This document shows, in pieces, positions 6,886-13,400 of a DNA stretch of 15,408 nucleotides. The DNA comes from Legionellales bacterium (GTDB lineage: Bacteria > Pseudomonadota > Gammaproteobacteria > Eutrophobiales > Eutrophobiaceae), in assembly GCA_002721165.1 (NCBI GenBank), contig PBJS01000006.1, positions 57,903-73,310 of the forward strand. Direction: 5' to 3'. The notes beneath the pieces were generated by a model. That model saw nothing but the letters and a program-made list of their open reading frames with translations. It was not told where the DNA came from and did not search any database. Positions within the stretch are counted from its first letter, which is position 1, and each line of letters begins with the position of its first letter. The position numbers and the translations under genes are program-made.

Positions 6886-8066
6886 GTGAACTCCTAAACG
6901 AACCAATATTTATTGCATCTTGCATTGGGTTTATTATTCTTTTTCTCATTTTTTCGAAAAGAAAGAATACTGATATACGAGATGAACTTCGTTTGGGACG
7001 AAACGAAAGTTCTGATAGTGCACGTCAGTTACGTGAAGAAATACTAAAAACCTTAGAAGAAAAGAGTCGTTCCCAACAAGAATCAATTAATAATTTAAAT
7101 AATGTAATAGATAAACATCTAAAACAATTACAAGAGAGCAATGAAAAGAAATTAGAACAAATGCGGCAGACTGTAGATGAAAAACTGCAATCTACGCTAG
7201 AAAAAAGATTAGGTGAGTCATTTAAGATGGTTGGAGATCAATTAGAAGCTGTCCAACGTGGTTTAGGAGACATGCAAAGTCTCGCAACTGGGGTTGGCGA
7301 TCTGAAAAAAGTATTAACTAATGTCAAAACCAGAGGAACCTGGGGTGAGTATCAACTTGGTAATATCTTAGACCAAATATTGACGCCAGATCAATATGAA
7401 AAAAATGTAAAGCCAAAAGAAAATTCTAATGAAATTGTTGAATATGCAGTTCGCCTACCGGGGCAAGATAAATCATCACAAGTATGGCTACCTATTGACT
7501 CTAAATTTCCTCAGGAAAGTTATATTCGACTAAAAGATGCTGCAGAGAAATCAGATACTGAGGCAATAGAAAAAGCATCAAATGAATTAATCCGTACAAT
7601 TGAAAAATCAGCAAAGGAAATTTCTGAAAAATATATTGACCCGCCACATACAACTGATTTCGCTATTATGTTCTTACCAACTGAGGGCCTATATGCTGAA
7701 ATAACTAGGCAGCCGGGTATGTTAGAAAATTTACAACGTAATCATATCATGGTTGCTGGTCCTGCAAATTTGTCTGCTTTCCTTAATAGTCTGAGTATGG
7801 GTTTTCGAACATTAGCTATCGAAAAAAGGTCAAGTGAAGTATGGAAAATTTTATCTGCTGTAAAAACTGAATTTAGTTCATTTGGTGATGTCTTACAAAA
7901 GGTCAAAACTCAGCTTGATAGGGCTTCAGGAACTATAGATCAAACAAACATACGTACAAGAGCGATGCAAAGAAAACTTAGAGATGTTGAAGAATTGCCA
8001 ACCGAAGAATCTACTAAAATTCTTGGTTTTGAATCGGGGAAAAACTCAGGTGACGAAGAAAACTAG
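6882..8066 (+). CDS. rmuC: DNA recombination protein RmuC
   Basis: A 394-residue RmuC family protein. In E. coli, loss of RmuC changes the rate of recombination at short inverted repeats; it is thought to be a nuclease-like factor that limits DNA inversions. The sequence shows an N-terminal membrane anchor (about 8-25), a long charged coiled coil rich in Glu, Lys and Gln (about 35-125), and the conserved RmuC domain from about 130. That domain includes TRGTWGEYQLGNILDQIL, the WLPIDSKFP block, DFAIMFLPTEGLYAE, and VAGPANLSAFLNSL. It is shorter than the E. coli protein (475 aa), mainly through a shorter coiled coil and tail. The start codon overlaps the upstream peptidase stop. A 47-bp A/T-rich gap separates it from the phosphatase gene. 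Confidence 0.95.
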   Translation: MSELLNEPIFIASCIGFIILFLIFSKRKNTDIRDELRLGRNESSDSARQLREEILKTLEEKSRSQQESINNLNNVIDKHLKQLQESNEKKLEQMRQTVDEKLQSTLEKRLGESFKMVGDQLEAVQRGLGDMQSLATGVGDLKKVLTNVKTRGTWGEYQLGNILDQILTPDQYEKNVKPKENSNEIVEYAVRLPGQDKSSQVWLPIDSKFPQESYIRLKDAAEKSDTEAIEKASNELIRTIEKSAKEISEKYIDPPHTTDFAIMFLPTEGLYAEITRQPGMLENLQRNHIMVAGPANLSAFLNSLSMGFRTLAIEKRSSEVWKILSAVKTEFSSFGDVLQKVKTQLDRASGTIDQTNIRTRAMQRKLRDVEELPTEESTKILGFESGKNSGDEEN

Positions 8067-8113
8067 CCAAAATACCATTAACTAACAATAATCAAGAATT
8101 AATTATTTCTAAA

Positions 8114-8908
8114 ATGAAACTTAAATGCATTATATTTGATGTAGACGGCACAATAGCTGATACCGAAGACTTGCATCGTCAGGCATTCAATAAAGCTTTC
8201 TCAGCATATAATATCGATTGGCATTGGTCGGAAGAAAGATACCATGAATTATTATTTATCTCTGGCGGAAAAGAGAGAATTAGAAAATGCTTATCTGAAG
8301 ACAAAACTATCAGTAAAGATAATAACTTCGTCGAAGAATTACATAAATGTAAGTCGGAATATTATCGTTCGCTACTCGTTAGTAGTGATATTAAACTTCG
8401 CCCGGGTATTCAAAGATTAATTAACCAGGCAAAAGAGAATAATATTAAACTTGCAATTGCAACTAACTCTTCTATCAAAAACTTTACAACTCTTATAAGA
8501 AAAACCTTGGATATTGAGCCCGAGGAATTATTTAATCCAATTGTTACGAGCAACATCGTTATGGATAAAAAACCATCGCCTGAAGTATATTATCGTACAT
8601 TGGCAGATCTAAAATTATCTGCCGATAGTTGTATTGCTATTGAAGATACAGCAAATGGTAATGCTTCGGCCATAAAAGCGGGCTTACGTACTATCATTAC
8701 AACCCATGCCTATACAAAAGATAATGATTTTAGTGGGGCATCTCTGGTTGTGAATAGTCTAGGCGAGCCTAAAAAAGGATTCTGCATTGATGAAAACTTT
8801 TATTGTGAAAAAAGTTACGTGGATATCGATTTATTGAATACAATAATAATAAATGAAAATGACTTTCTACTACAAAAAGAATACCAAAGAGTTGGCGAGT
8901 GTGTATAG
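8114..8908 (+). CDS. cbbY: HAD-IA phosphatase, CbbY-like
   Basis: A 264-residue haloacid dehalogenase superfamily hydrolase. Motif I is IIFDVDGTIADTE (nucleophile D9, acid D11), motif II is IATNSS (115-120), the motif III lysine is in DKKPSPEVYY (151-160), and motif IV is AIEDTANGNASAIKAG with E177 and D178. The cap domain has DWHWSEERYHELL and SGGKERIR, typical of CbbY, the xylulose-1,5-bisphosphate phosphatase that removes a misfire product and inhibitor of RuBisCO. Relatives such as beta-phosphoglucomutase and other sugar phosphatases share most motifs, so the substrate is not certain and no RuBisCO gene lies in the window. About 45 residues beyond the HAD core form an acidic C-terminal extension. 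No clear Shine-Dalgarno precedes ATG 8114. It converges with degQ after a 24-bp gap. Confidence 0.85.
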   Translation: MKLKCIIFDVDGTIADTEDLHRQAFNKAFSAYNIDWHWSEERYHELLFISGGKERIRKCLSEDKTISKDNNFVEELHKCKSEYYRSLLVSSDIKLRPGIQRLINQAKENNIKLAIATNSSIKNFTTLIRKTLDIEPEELFNPIVTSNIVMDKKPSPEVYYRTLADLKLSADSCIAIEDTANGNASAIKAGLRTIITTHAYTKDNDFSGASLVVNSLGEPKKGFCIDENFYCEKSYVDIDLLNTIIINENDFLLQKEYQRVGECV

Positions 8909-8932
8909 ATTGAATAGGTATTAATAATTATT

Positions 8933-10321
8933 TTATTTTTTAATGACTATAAATGTCGCCATATTCCCTCTGACTATTCTGAGTAAGAGCGAATCATTCT
9001 TTTTATCAACAGCTGCTAAAAATTCTTCTAAGTTTTTAACCGGGTTTTTATTGACCGAAGTAATAACATCGTTTGCTCTAAGTCCGCTTACCCAAGCTAA
9101 ACTTCCGCGCTTAATTTCTAGAACAGTAACGCCCTTAACCTTGCCAAAATAGGGGCTACCTTTTTGAATATCACTAACGGTAACACCTATTAGCAACTCA
9201 CTAGTGACTTTTGGTTTTGTTTTTTTAGAAGTTCCTTCATCAACTAGTATTGTAAGCTCAAATTCTTTACTCTCACGTAATAACTTAAATTTAATTCTCT
9301 CCCCAACAGGCAAAAGACCAATCCTATTTCTGACATCGTTTGCATTTCTTATTTTTTTTCCATCAATTGAAATGACAATGTCGCCTGGGAGTAACCCAGC
9401 TTTATCAGCGGGTGAATCTTTTAGCACTTTATTGATCAATGCCCCGCTCTTTTTAGTCAACCCAAAAGCCTCTGCAAGCTCCGGACTGATATCCTGAATG
9501 CTGACACCAAGAAAACCACGTTTTACTTCGCCAGTATCAAGAATTTGTTCCATGATTCTTAAGGCTAAATTAATTGGTATAGCAAAACCAATGCCGTGAC
9601 TCGCACCACTTTGAGAAAAAATTGCTGTATTGATTCCAACGAGTTGGCCTTTAAGATTAACTAACGCACCACCTGAATTTCCAGGATTAATTGAAGCATC
9701 AGTTTGTATAAAATCTTCATACTCCTCGATTCCTAAACCACTACGACTTAACGCACTAATAATGCCTGAGGTAACTGTTTGTCCCAAACCAAAAGGATTG
9801 CCAATTGCCACAACAAAATCACCCACGCGTAAATTATCTGAATCTGATGTTGTTAATGCTGTTAAATTTTCTGCTGTCATTTTTAGCACAGCGATATCAG
9901 TTTCCGGATCTGCTCCGACAATTTCAGCTTCAACTTGCCGACCATCGCGAAGAGTTACTGTAATTTGTATTGCGTTTGCGATGACGTGATTATTCGTTAG
10001 CACCAGCCCGCGTTTCGCATCAACAATAACACCTGAACCCAGACTACTCGTTTTGCGTTCTATAGGTTGATCGGGAATTTGAAATTGAGGGAAAAAACGA
10101 CGAAAGAAAGGATCTGAAAATAACGGGCTTTGTCGCTGTCGAACACGACCTTCTGTAGCAATATTAACTACAGCAGGAGTTACGTTTTCCAGCATTGGTG
10201 CAAGACTGGGTAACTCTTTACCATCTAATTCTTGCGGTAGAGCTGCATTTACTGACGCGGAAAAAAAAGAACATGCGGCGAGTAAAATCGTTGAAAAAAA
10301 TTTTGGAACCGTATTAATCAT
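8933..10321 (-). CDS. degQ: Periplasmic Do-family serine protease, DegQ/MucD type
   Basis: A 462-residue HtrA protease/chaperone that degrades or refolds damaged envelope proteins. A signal peptide (about 1-26, cleavage after SVNA) sends it to the periplasm. The trypsin-like domain holds the triad H112 (TNNHVI), D142 (TDIAVLKM) and S216 (GNSGGAL). An LA loop rich in Phe, Pro and Arg (about 60-90) precedes it. Two PDZ domains follow at about 265-358 and 375-460. The length fits DegQ or MucD better than DegP; the two names cannot be separated by sequence alone here. The ATG at 10321 has no obvious Shine-Dalgarno. Upstream, hsp20 ends with a strong terminator, so degQ must use its own promoter, where a 14-bp palindrome lies (10361-10374). 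Confidence 0.95.
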   Translation of the reverse strand: MINTVPKFFSTILLAACSFFSASVNAALPQELDGKELPSLAPMLENVTPAVVNIATEGRVRQRQSPLFSDPFFRRFFPQFQIPDQPIERKTSSLGSGVIVDAKRGLVLTNNHVIANAIQITVTLRDGRQVEAEIVGADPETDIAVLKMTAENLTALTTSDSDNLRVGDFVVAIGNPFGLGQTVTSGIISALSRSGLGIEEYEDFIQTDASINPGNSGGALVNLKGQLVGINTAIFSQSGASHGIGFAIPINLALRIMEQILDTGEVKRGFLGVSIQDISPELAEAFGLTKKSGALINKVLKDSPADKAGLLPGDIVISIDGKKIRNANDVRNRIGLLPVGERIKFKLLRESKEFELTILVDEGTSKKTKPKVTSELLIGVTVSDIQKGSPYFGKVKGVTVLEIKRGSLAWVSGLRANDVITSVNKNPVKNLEEFLAAVDKKNDSLLLRIVRGNMATFIVIKK

Positions 10322-10334
10322 ACTTAGTGTCGCT

Positions 10335-10379
10335 TGTGATATTTTTCTTTATTAGTGGAGTATCACATGTGATAAGTTC
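10335..10379 (-). promoter_or_regulatory. Candidate degQ control region with TGTGATA repeats
   Basis: TATCACATGTGATA (10361-10374) is a perfect 14-bp palindrome. A further TGTGATA copy stands at 10335-10341, 33 bp (about three helical turns) from the one in the palindrome. On the minus strand GAACTT (10374-10379) equals the -35 core used by sigma-E/AlgU, which controls degP and mucD in other gammaproteobacteria. The expected -10 at 16 bp spacing is not clear, however (TCCAC occurs at 14). The repeats are seen directly; operator and promoter functions are inferred. Confidence 0.4.
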
Positions 10380-10392
10380 AATATAAAGCAAT

Positions 10393-10417
10393 AAAAAGGC
10401 GGGTACCCCGCCTTTTT
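10393..10417 (-). terminator. Rho-independent terminator of hsp20
   Basis: GGCGGG (10398-10403) and CCCGCC (10407-10412) form a strong 6-bp G+C stem with a 3-nt loop, flanked by A5 and T5. Because the flanks are symmetric it could act in both directions. It lies 11 bp after the hsp20 stop codon and isolates hsp20 from degQ. Confidence 0.92.
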
Positions 10418-10427
10418 ACAGCTAGTT

Positions 10428-10880
10428 TTAGCTTTTAACTTCTATTCGACGCGGCAGAACTTTTTCATGCTTTGGAATAGTAATTTCTAAAACGCCGTTA
10501 CTTCCCGTAGCTTCGATACGCTCGCCATCAGCTGTATCTGGCAAACTAAAGCGCCTGTAGAAAGTGCCGTTCATACGTTCGACACGTTTATAATTCTCGT
10601 TACTATCTTCCGCATCCAAATGACGTTCACCTTTTACAGTCAACACACCATTTTCCATTGTTATCTCAATATCTTTTGGATTGATACCCGGAACATCGGC
10701 AACAATTAAAAAGCGATTTTTTTCTTCTCTAATATCGACTGCAGGCCGCCATCCACTTGTCAGCATATTCAAGGAATCGCTATCGTAATGCGTAAATAAC
10801 TCATCTGAATAAGCTAGGTTGTTTAACTGCCGTTGGAACTTATCTAAAAGGCTCCATGGTTCATAACTTACTAAAGACAT
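10428..10880 (-). CDS. Small heat-shock protein, Hsp20 / alpha-crystallin family
   Basis: A 150-residue ATP-independent holdase chaperone that binds unfolding proteins and hands them to DnaK/ClpB; cytoplasmic. The N-terminal arm (about 1-42) has the usual WSLLDKFQRQLN amphipathic stretch. The alpha-crystallin domain (about 44-137) runs from WRPAVDIREEKNRFLIVADVPG through ENGVLTVKGER and FYRRFSLPD to the signature NGVLEITIPK (128-137). The tail has the I-x-V motif (IEV, 146-148) that links subunits into oligomers. Length is typical for class A bacterial sHSPs. A strong Shine-Dalgarno GGAGGT lies at 10886-10891 and a sigma-32-type promoter at 10921-10949. A terminator follows immediately, so it is a single-gene heat-shock unit. 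Confidence 0.96.
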   Translation of the reverse strand: MSLVSYEPWSLLDKFQRQLNNLAYSDELFTHYDSDSLNMLTSGWRPAVDIREEKNRFLIVADVPGINPKDIEITMENGVLTVKGERHLDAEDSNENYKRVERMNGTFYRRFSLPDTADGERIEATGSNGVLEITIPKHEKVLPRRIEVKS

Positions 10881-10885
10881 TTTTA

Positions 10886-10891
10886 ACCTCC
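10886..10891 (-). promoter_or_regulatory. Strong ribosome binding site of hsp20
   Basis: On the minus strand GGAGGT occupies 10886-10891, five bases before the ATG at 10880. It is the best Shine-Dalgarno match in the window and fits a gene that must be translated quickly after heat shock. Confidence 0.75.
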
Positions 10892-10920
10892 AGAATCTAT
10901 ATCTGTATTTGCTTTATAAA

Positions 10921-10949
10921 CAAATTGGGGCGGACAAATATTTTTCAAG
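10921..10949 (-). promoter_or_regulatory. Heat-shock (sigma-32) promoter of hsp20
   Basis: On the minus strand CTTGAA (10944-10949) is followed after 13 bp by CCCCAATTTG (10921-10930). This matches the RpoH consensus CTTGAA, N13-17, CCCCATNT, with one extra A in the -10 element. The transcript would start about 10914, giving a leader of roughly 35 nt before the hsp20 ATG. The promoter sits in the gap between the coq7 stop codon and hsp20. Confidence 0.8.
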
Positions 10950-10963
10950 AGGTAAATATAAAA

Positions 10964-11608
10964 TTAAATATAGTAGGCTGTTTTTGTCATAATTTTTGAG
11001 ACTAGCGTCATTATGAACCTAACTTCTTTAGGTAGATTTTTTGCCCCGCTCGTTTCTGCAGTTTTTGCATGGTGCAATTCATCTTTGCGCATTTGTTCTA
11101 AAATAGCCCTACTCCGTTCATCATTCTTTGGTAATTGCTCCAAGTGTGAATCAAGATGTTTTACCACTTGATATTCTGTTTCTGCAATAAACCCTAGATT
11201 TAATTTATCGCCAAAACATCCGGCAAGAACCCCAATACCAAAAGAACCAAAATACCAAATTGGTGACAGATAACTGGTATGCCCACCCAATTCATCTAAA
11301 CGTCGTTCGCACCATTTAAGATGACTGCTTTCCTCATTAGCTGATTGCTTCATCGAGTCTTTAAGTTCATCGTCAATAGCTGTCATTGCCTGCGCTTTGT
11401 AAAGCGCCTGTGCTGAAATTTCACCTGCATGATTAATCCGCATCAGACCCGAGACATGTCTTTTCTCTTGCTCATTTAGGTCAGATTGAGGATATAAATC
11501 ACCGGGGTATTCTCGCGTAGAATGTTCAGATGATTTTGAAGAATCCCTGAGCAGTGCATCGATTTGCATAATAATATTATCTAATTTGCTATATTGTCGC
11601 TTTCCCAT
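10964..11608 (-). CDS. coq7: Ubiquinone biosynthesis hydroxylase Coq7
   Basis: A 214-residue di-iron monooxygenase that hydroxylates 2-polyprenyl-3-methyl-6-methoxy-1,4-benzoquinone (demethoxyubiquinone), the penultimate step of ubiquinone synthesis, at the inner membrane surface. Iron ligands fit E63 (INHAGEISAQ), E93 and H96 (NEESSHLKW), E143 or E145 (AETEYQVV), and E177 and H180 (KDELHHAKTAE), in the four-helix ferritin-like order. The region YFGSFGIGVLAG between them is the membrane-facing hydrophobic helix. Length and the ending MTKTAYYI are typical for proteobacterial Coq7. Many enterobacteria use the flavin enzyme UbiF instead, so Coq7 argues for a Pseudomonas- or Legionella-like group. 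The start ATG 11608 has only a weak GGG upstream. It is divergent from rplM. Confidence 0.95.
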   Translation of the reverse strand: MGKRQYSKLDNIIMQIDALLRDSSKSSEHSTREYPGDLYPQSDLNEQEKRHVSGLMRINHAGEISAQALYKAQAMTAIDDELKDSMKQSANEESSHLKWCERRLDELGGHTSYLSPIWYFGSFGIGVLAGCFGDKLNLGFIAETEYQVVKHLDSHLEQLPKNDERSRAILEQMRKDELHHAKTAETSGAKNLPKEVRFIMTLVSKIMTKTAYYI

Positions 11609-11654
11609 AATTAGCCCAATATTCTTTAAAATCGTTATATATACCTGTTTATTA

Positions 11655-11683
11655 TTGACAGTTTAGAGGGCAATCCGTACTAT
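11655..11683 (+). promoter_or_regulatory. Sigma-70 promoter of rplM-rpsI
   Basis: A perfect -35 TTGACA (11655-11660), a 17-bp spacer and a -10 TACTAT (11678-11683, five of six consensus bases) form a strong promoter. The start would be near 11690, leaving a leader of about 38 nt that carries a pyrimidine-rich tract and AAAAAGGAAA (11703-11712) before rplM. Confidence 0.85.
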
Positions 11684-11727
11684 TCCACCTCTTTTTTTCC
11701 CCAAAAAGGAAACACTTAAAAATAAGC

Positions 11728-12156
11728 ATGAAAACTTACAGCGCAAAACCTGATGATATTAAACGTGATTGGTATGTTGTCAACGCCTCTGGCAAAACGC
11801 TAGGTCGACTGGCGACTGAAATTGCAAGGCGCCTTAGAGGTAAACATAAAGCTGAGTACACGCCACATATGGACACGGGTGATTACATTGTCGTTATCAA
11901 TGCAAAAGATATTCAAGTAACTGGAAATAAACAAAAAGATAAAATCTATCACCACCACACCGGATACCCTGGCGGTATCGAATCAATTAGTTTTGAGAAA
12001 TTGATACAAAAAAAACCAGAACAAATTATAGAAAAAGCTGTAAAAGGCATGCTCCCAAAGGGTCCGCTTGGTAGAGAGATGTTTCGTAAATTAAAAGTCT
12101 ATGCTGATGACAAACATCAACACACAGCGCAACAACCGCAGGTGTTGGAGATTTAG
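11728..12156 (+). CDS. rplM: Large ribosomal subunit protein L13 (uL13)
   Basis: The 142-residue L13 protein binds 23S rRNA and is needed early in 50S assembly. It has the standard length and signatures: WYVVNASGKTLGRLATEIARRLRGKHK (about 13-39), TPHMDTGDYIVVINA, the HHTGYPGGIE loop, and the MLPKGPLGREMFRKLKVY block. It is first in the rplM-rpsI operon, behind a strong promoter at 11655-11683. The purine-rich AAAAAGGAAA (11703-11712) lies rather far (about 15 nt) from ATG 11728. In E. coli this operon is reported to be repressed by L13 itself at the mRNA leader; whether that applies to this short leader cannot be judged. Confidence 0.98.
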   Translation: MKTYSAKPDDIKRDWYVVNASGKTLGRLATEIARRLRGKHKAEYTPHMDTGDYIVVINAKDIQVTGNKQKDKIYHHHTGYPGGIESISFEKLIQKKPEQIIEKAVKGMLPKGPLGREMFRKLKVYADDKHQHTAQQPQVLEI

Positions 12157-12159
12157 AAA

Positions 12160-12552
12160 ATGGCAGACCAAACCTATTACGGTACCGGAAGACGCAAAAG
12201 CTCAACAGCACGTGTTTTTTTAAAGCGTGGCAGCGGTCAAATTACAATAAATAATCGAACAATTGAACAATATTTTGGACGTGAAACCGGAAGAATGATT
12301 GTTCGTCAGCCACTTGAAACATTAAAGATGACTGAGAATTTTGATTTTAATATCACAGTAACTGGTGGAGGCATCTCTGGGCAAGCTGGCGCAATACGCC
12401 ACGGTATCACACGTGCACTCATGGTATATGACGAATCTCTTCGCAAACCACTACGACAAGCGGGATTTGTTACTCGTGATGCAAGGGAAGTAGAACGTAA
12501 AAAAATCGGTCTACACAAATCACGGAAAAGACCTCAGTACTCTAAGCGTTAA
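12160..12552 (+). CDS. rpsI: Small ribosomal subunit protein S9 (uS9)
   Basis: The 130-residue S9 protein of the 30S head; its basic C-terminal tail reaches the P-site tRNA anticodon. Signatures are YYGTGRRKSSTARVFLKRGSG at the N-terminus, TVTGGGISGQAGAIRHGITRAL in the middle, and the tail RKKIGLHKSRKRPQYSKR ending in Lys-Arg. It starts 3 nt after the rplM stop; its Shine-Dalgarno GGAGA (12147-12151) lies inside the last codons of rplM. No hairpin terminator is visible in the 25-bp gap to the convergent next gene. In many gammaproteobacteria petABC and sspA follow rpsI; here they do not. Confidence 0.98.
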   Translation: MADQTYYGTGRRKSSTARVFLKRGSGQITINNRTIEQYFGRETGRMIVRQPLETLKMTENFDFNITVTGGGISGQAGAIRHGITRALMVYDESLRKPLRQAGFVTRDAREVERKKIGLHKSRKRPQYSKR

Positions 12553-12577
12553 TACAAGTCTGATTATCAATATAAAT

Positions 12578-13231
12578 CTATTTAAAGACTGCTGCTCTAT
12601 CGATTCTATTGTAACTAATTGTACTCTCAGCAGTCCCCCCTCTTAATTGCACTTTAATGATAACTCCCTCTTCATTCGCGTCTAGAATAAACCCCTTAAA
12701 TTCTTTGCCAGACTTTAATTTTATGCGCGCATGTGAATTAACGTAATTTTTAAGCTCAGAAACTGTTACTTCAACAAATGATAATTTCGTTTCTTCTGGT
12801 TCTATAATTTCCCCGATGGTTTTATCGCTTTTTGGTTGTTCTATGTTATAGCCTTCAAACTCATGAATGTTAGAGCTTTCAGACTCATCTATGGGGGGGC
12901 TTTCAATAGATTGTGTATCACCATCCTCAGTACTAATTGATTCGATGAAATCAGGTGAAGTAAATCTGTATGTAGCTCCACCAGCGATTGCTAATGACAC
13001 GACAAGAAGCAAAGTTGCCCATCTTGCTCGTGAGTCAATAATAAAAAGTATAAGATGCCCAATAAGGGGCAGTAAAATATACGCACACAACATCCCAAAA
13101 CCTCTATCGTATGCGACAAACAAGAGCCTAAAATAAGTATATATAGCTAAAATTAAGCAAACTGCAATGACACCATAGTAAAAATAAACTATTAGCATGA
13201 ACATTACCTGAGCAATTGCACGAAATACCAA
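12578..13231 (-). CDS. Unrecognised membrane protein with Sm/SH3-like C-terminal segment
   Basis: I do not recognise this 217-residue protein. Three hydrophobic segments (about 11-33, 43-65 and 71-86) form a membrane domain. An acidic, Ser/Glu/Pro-rich linker follows (about 92-150). The C-terminal part (about 155-217) has the pattern SELKNYVNSHARIKLKSGKE followed by a glycine and alternating hydrophobic strands. It resembles a small SH3-like beta barrel of the Sm/LSm kind (V-x-L-x-x-G-x-x-x-x-G). The start is uncertain: TTG 13231 has AAGG (13239-13242) 7 nt upstream, while in-frame ATGs at 13204 and 13198 also exist, the latter 7 nt after AGGT. It converges on rpsI with a 25-bp gap and is divergent from tRNA-Gln. 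Real coding is supported by the sustained domain structure. Confidence 0.8.
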   Translation of the reverse strand: MVFRAIAQVMFMLIVYFYYGVIAVCLILAIYTYFRLLFVAYDRGFGMLCAYILLPLIGHLILFIIDSRARWATLLLVVSLAIAGGATYRFTSPDFIESISTEDGDTQSIESPPIDESESSNIHEFEGYNIEQPKSDKTIGEIIEPEETKLSFVEVTVSELKNYVNSHARIKLKSGKEFKGFILDANEEGVIIKVQLRGGTAESTISYNRIDRAAVFK

Positions 13232-13313
13232 TAATACGCCTTAATAACTGCAAGACAATATAACTATTTGCATAATAATTTTTTCATGTAATATTTGCGG
13301 CAATTTACACAAA

Positions 13314-13387
13314 TGGGGGTTTGTGTAACGGTAGCACTACGGACTCTGACTCCGTCAGTAGAGGTTCGAATCCTCTACCCCCAGCCA
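13314..13387 (+). tRNA. tRNA-Gln (anticodon CTG)
   Basis: A complete 74-nt cloverleaf with encoded CCA. The acceptor stem is TGGGGGT (13314-13320) with ACCCCCA (13377-13383). The D arm is GTG/CAC with a GG loop. The anticodon stem is ACGGA/TCCGT around the loop CTCTGAC, anticodon CTG at 13346-13348. The T arm is AGAGG-TTCGAAT-CCTCT. The discriminator is G13384, then CCA 13385-13387. The U1-A72 acceptor start is typical of bacterial tRNA-Gln. It reads CAG codons; the main tRNA-Gln(TTG) must lie elsewhere. Confidence 0.97.
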
Positions 13388-13400
13388 AAAAATAAATTTT

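Noticed and set aside
1190..8085. The 11-mer ACCATTAACTA after both ssb (1190-1200) and rmuC (near 8075)
   Set aside because: In 15 kb of AT-rich DNA several 11-base matches are expected by chance, and no flanking similarity extends it.
8909..8932. T-rich gap between the CbbY-like gene and degQ as a shared terminator
   Set aside because: There is a T-rich stretch but no hairpin stem before it in either direction.
9630..9989. Plus-strand frame of 119 codons inside degQ
   Set aside because: It lies opposite the highly conserved protease core, whose codon pattern opens the antisense frame; the product resembles nothing and has no ribosome site.
13268..13294. TTGCAT-N15-TAATAT as a tRNA-Gln promoter
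   Set aside because: The -35 match is weak and the 15-bp spacer too short; a tRNA promoter probably lies here but I cannot locate it.
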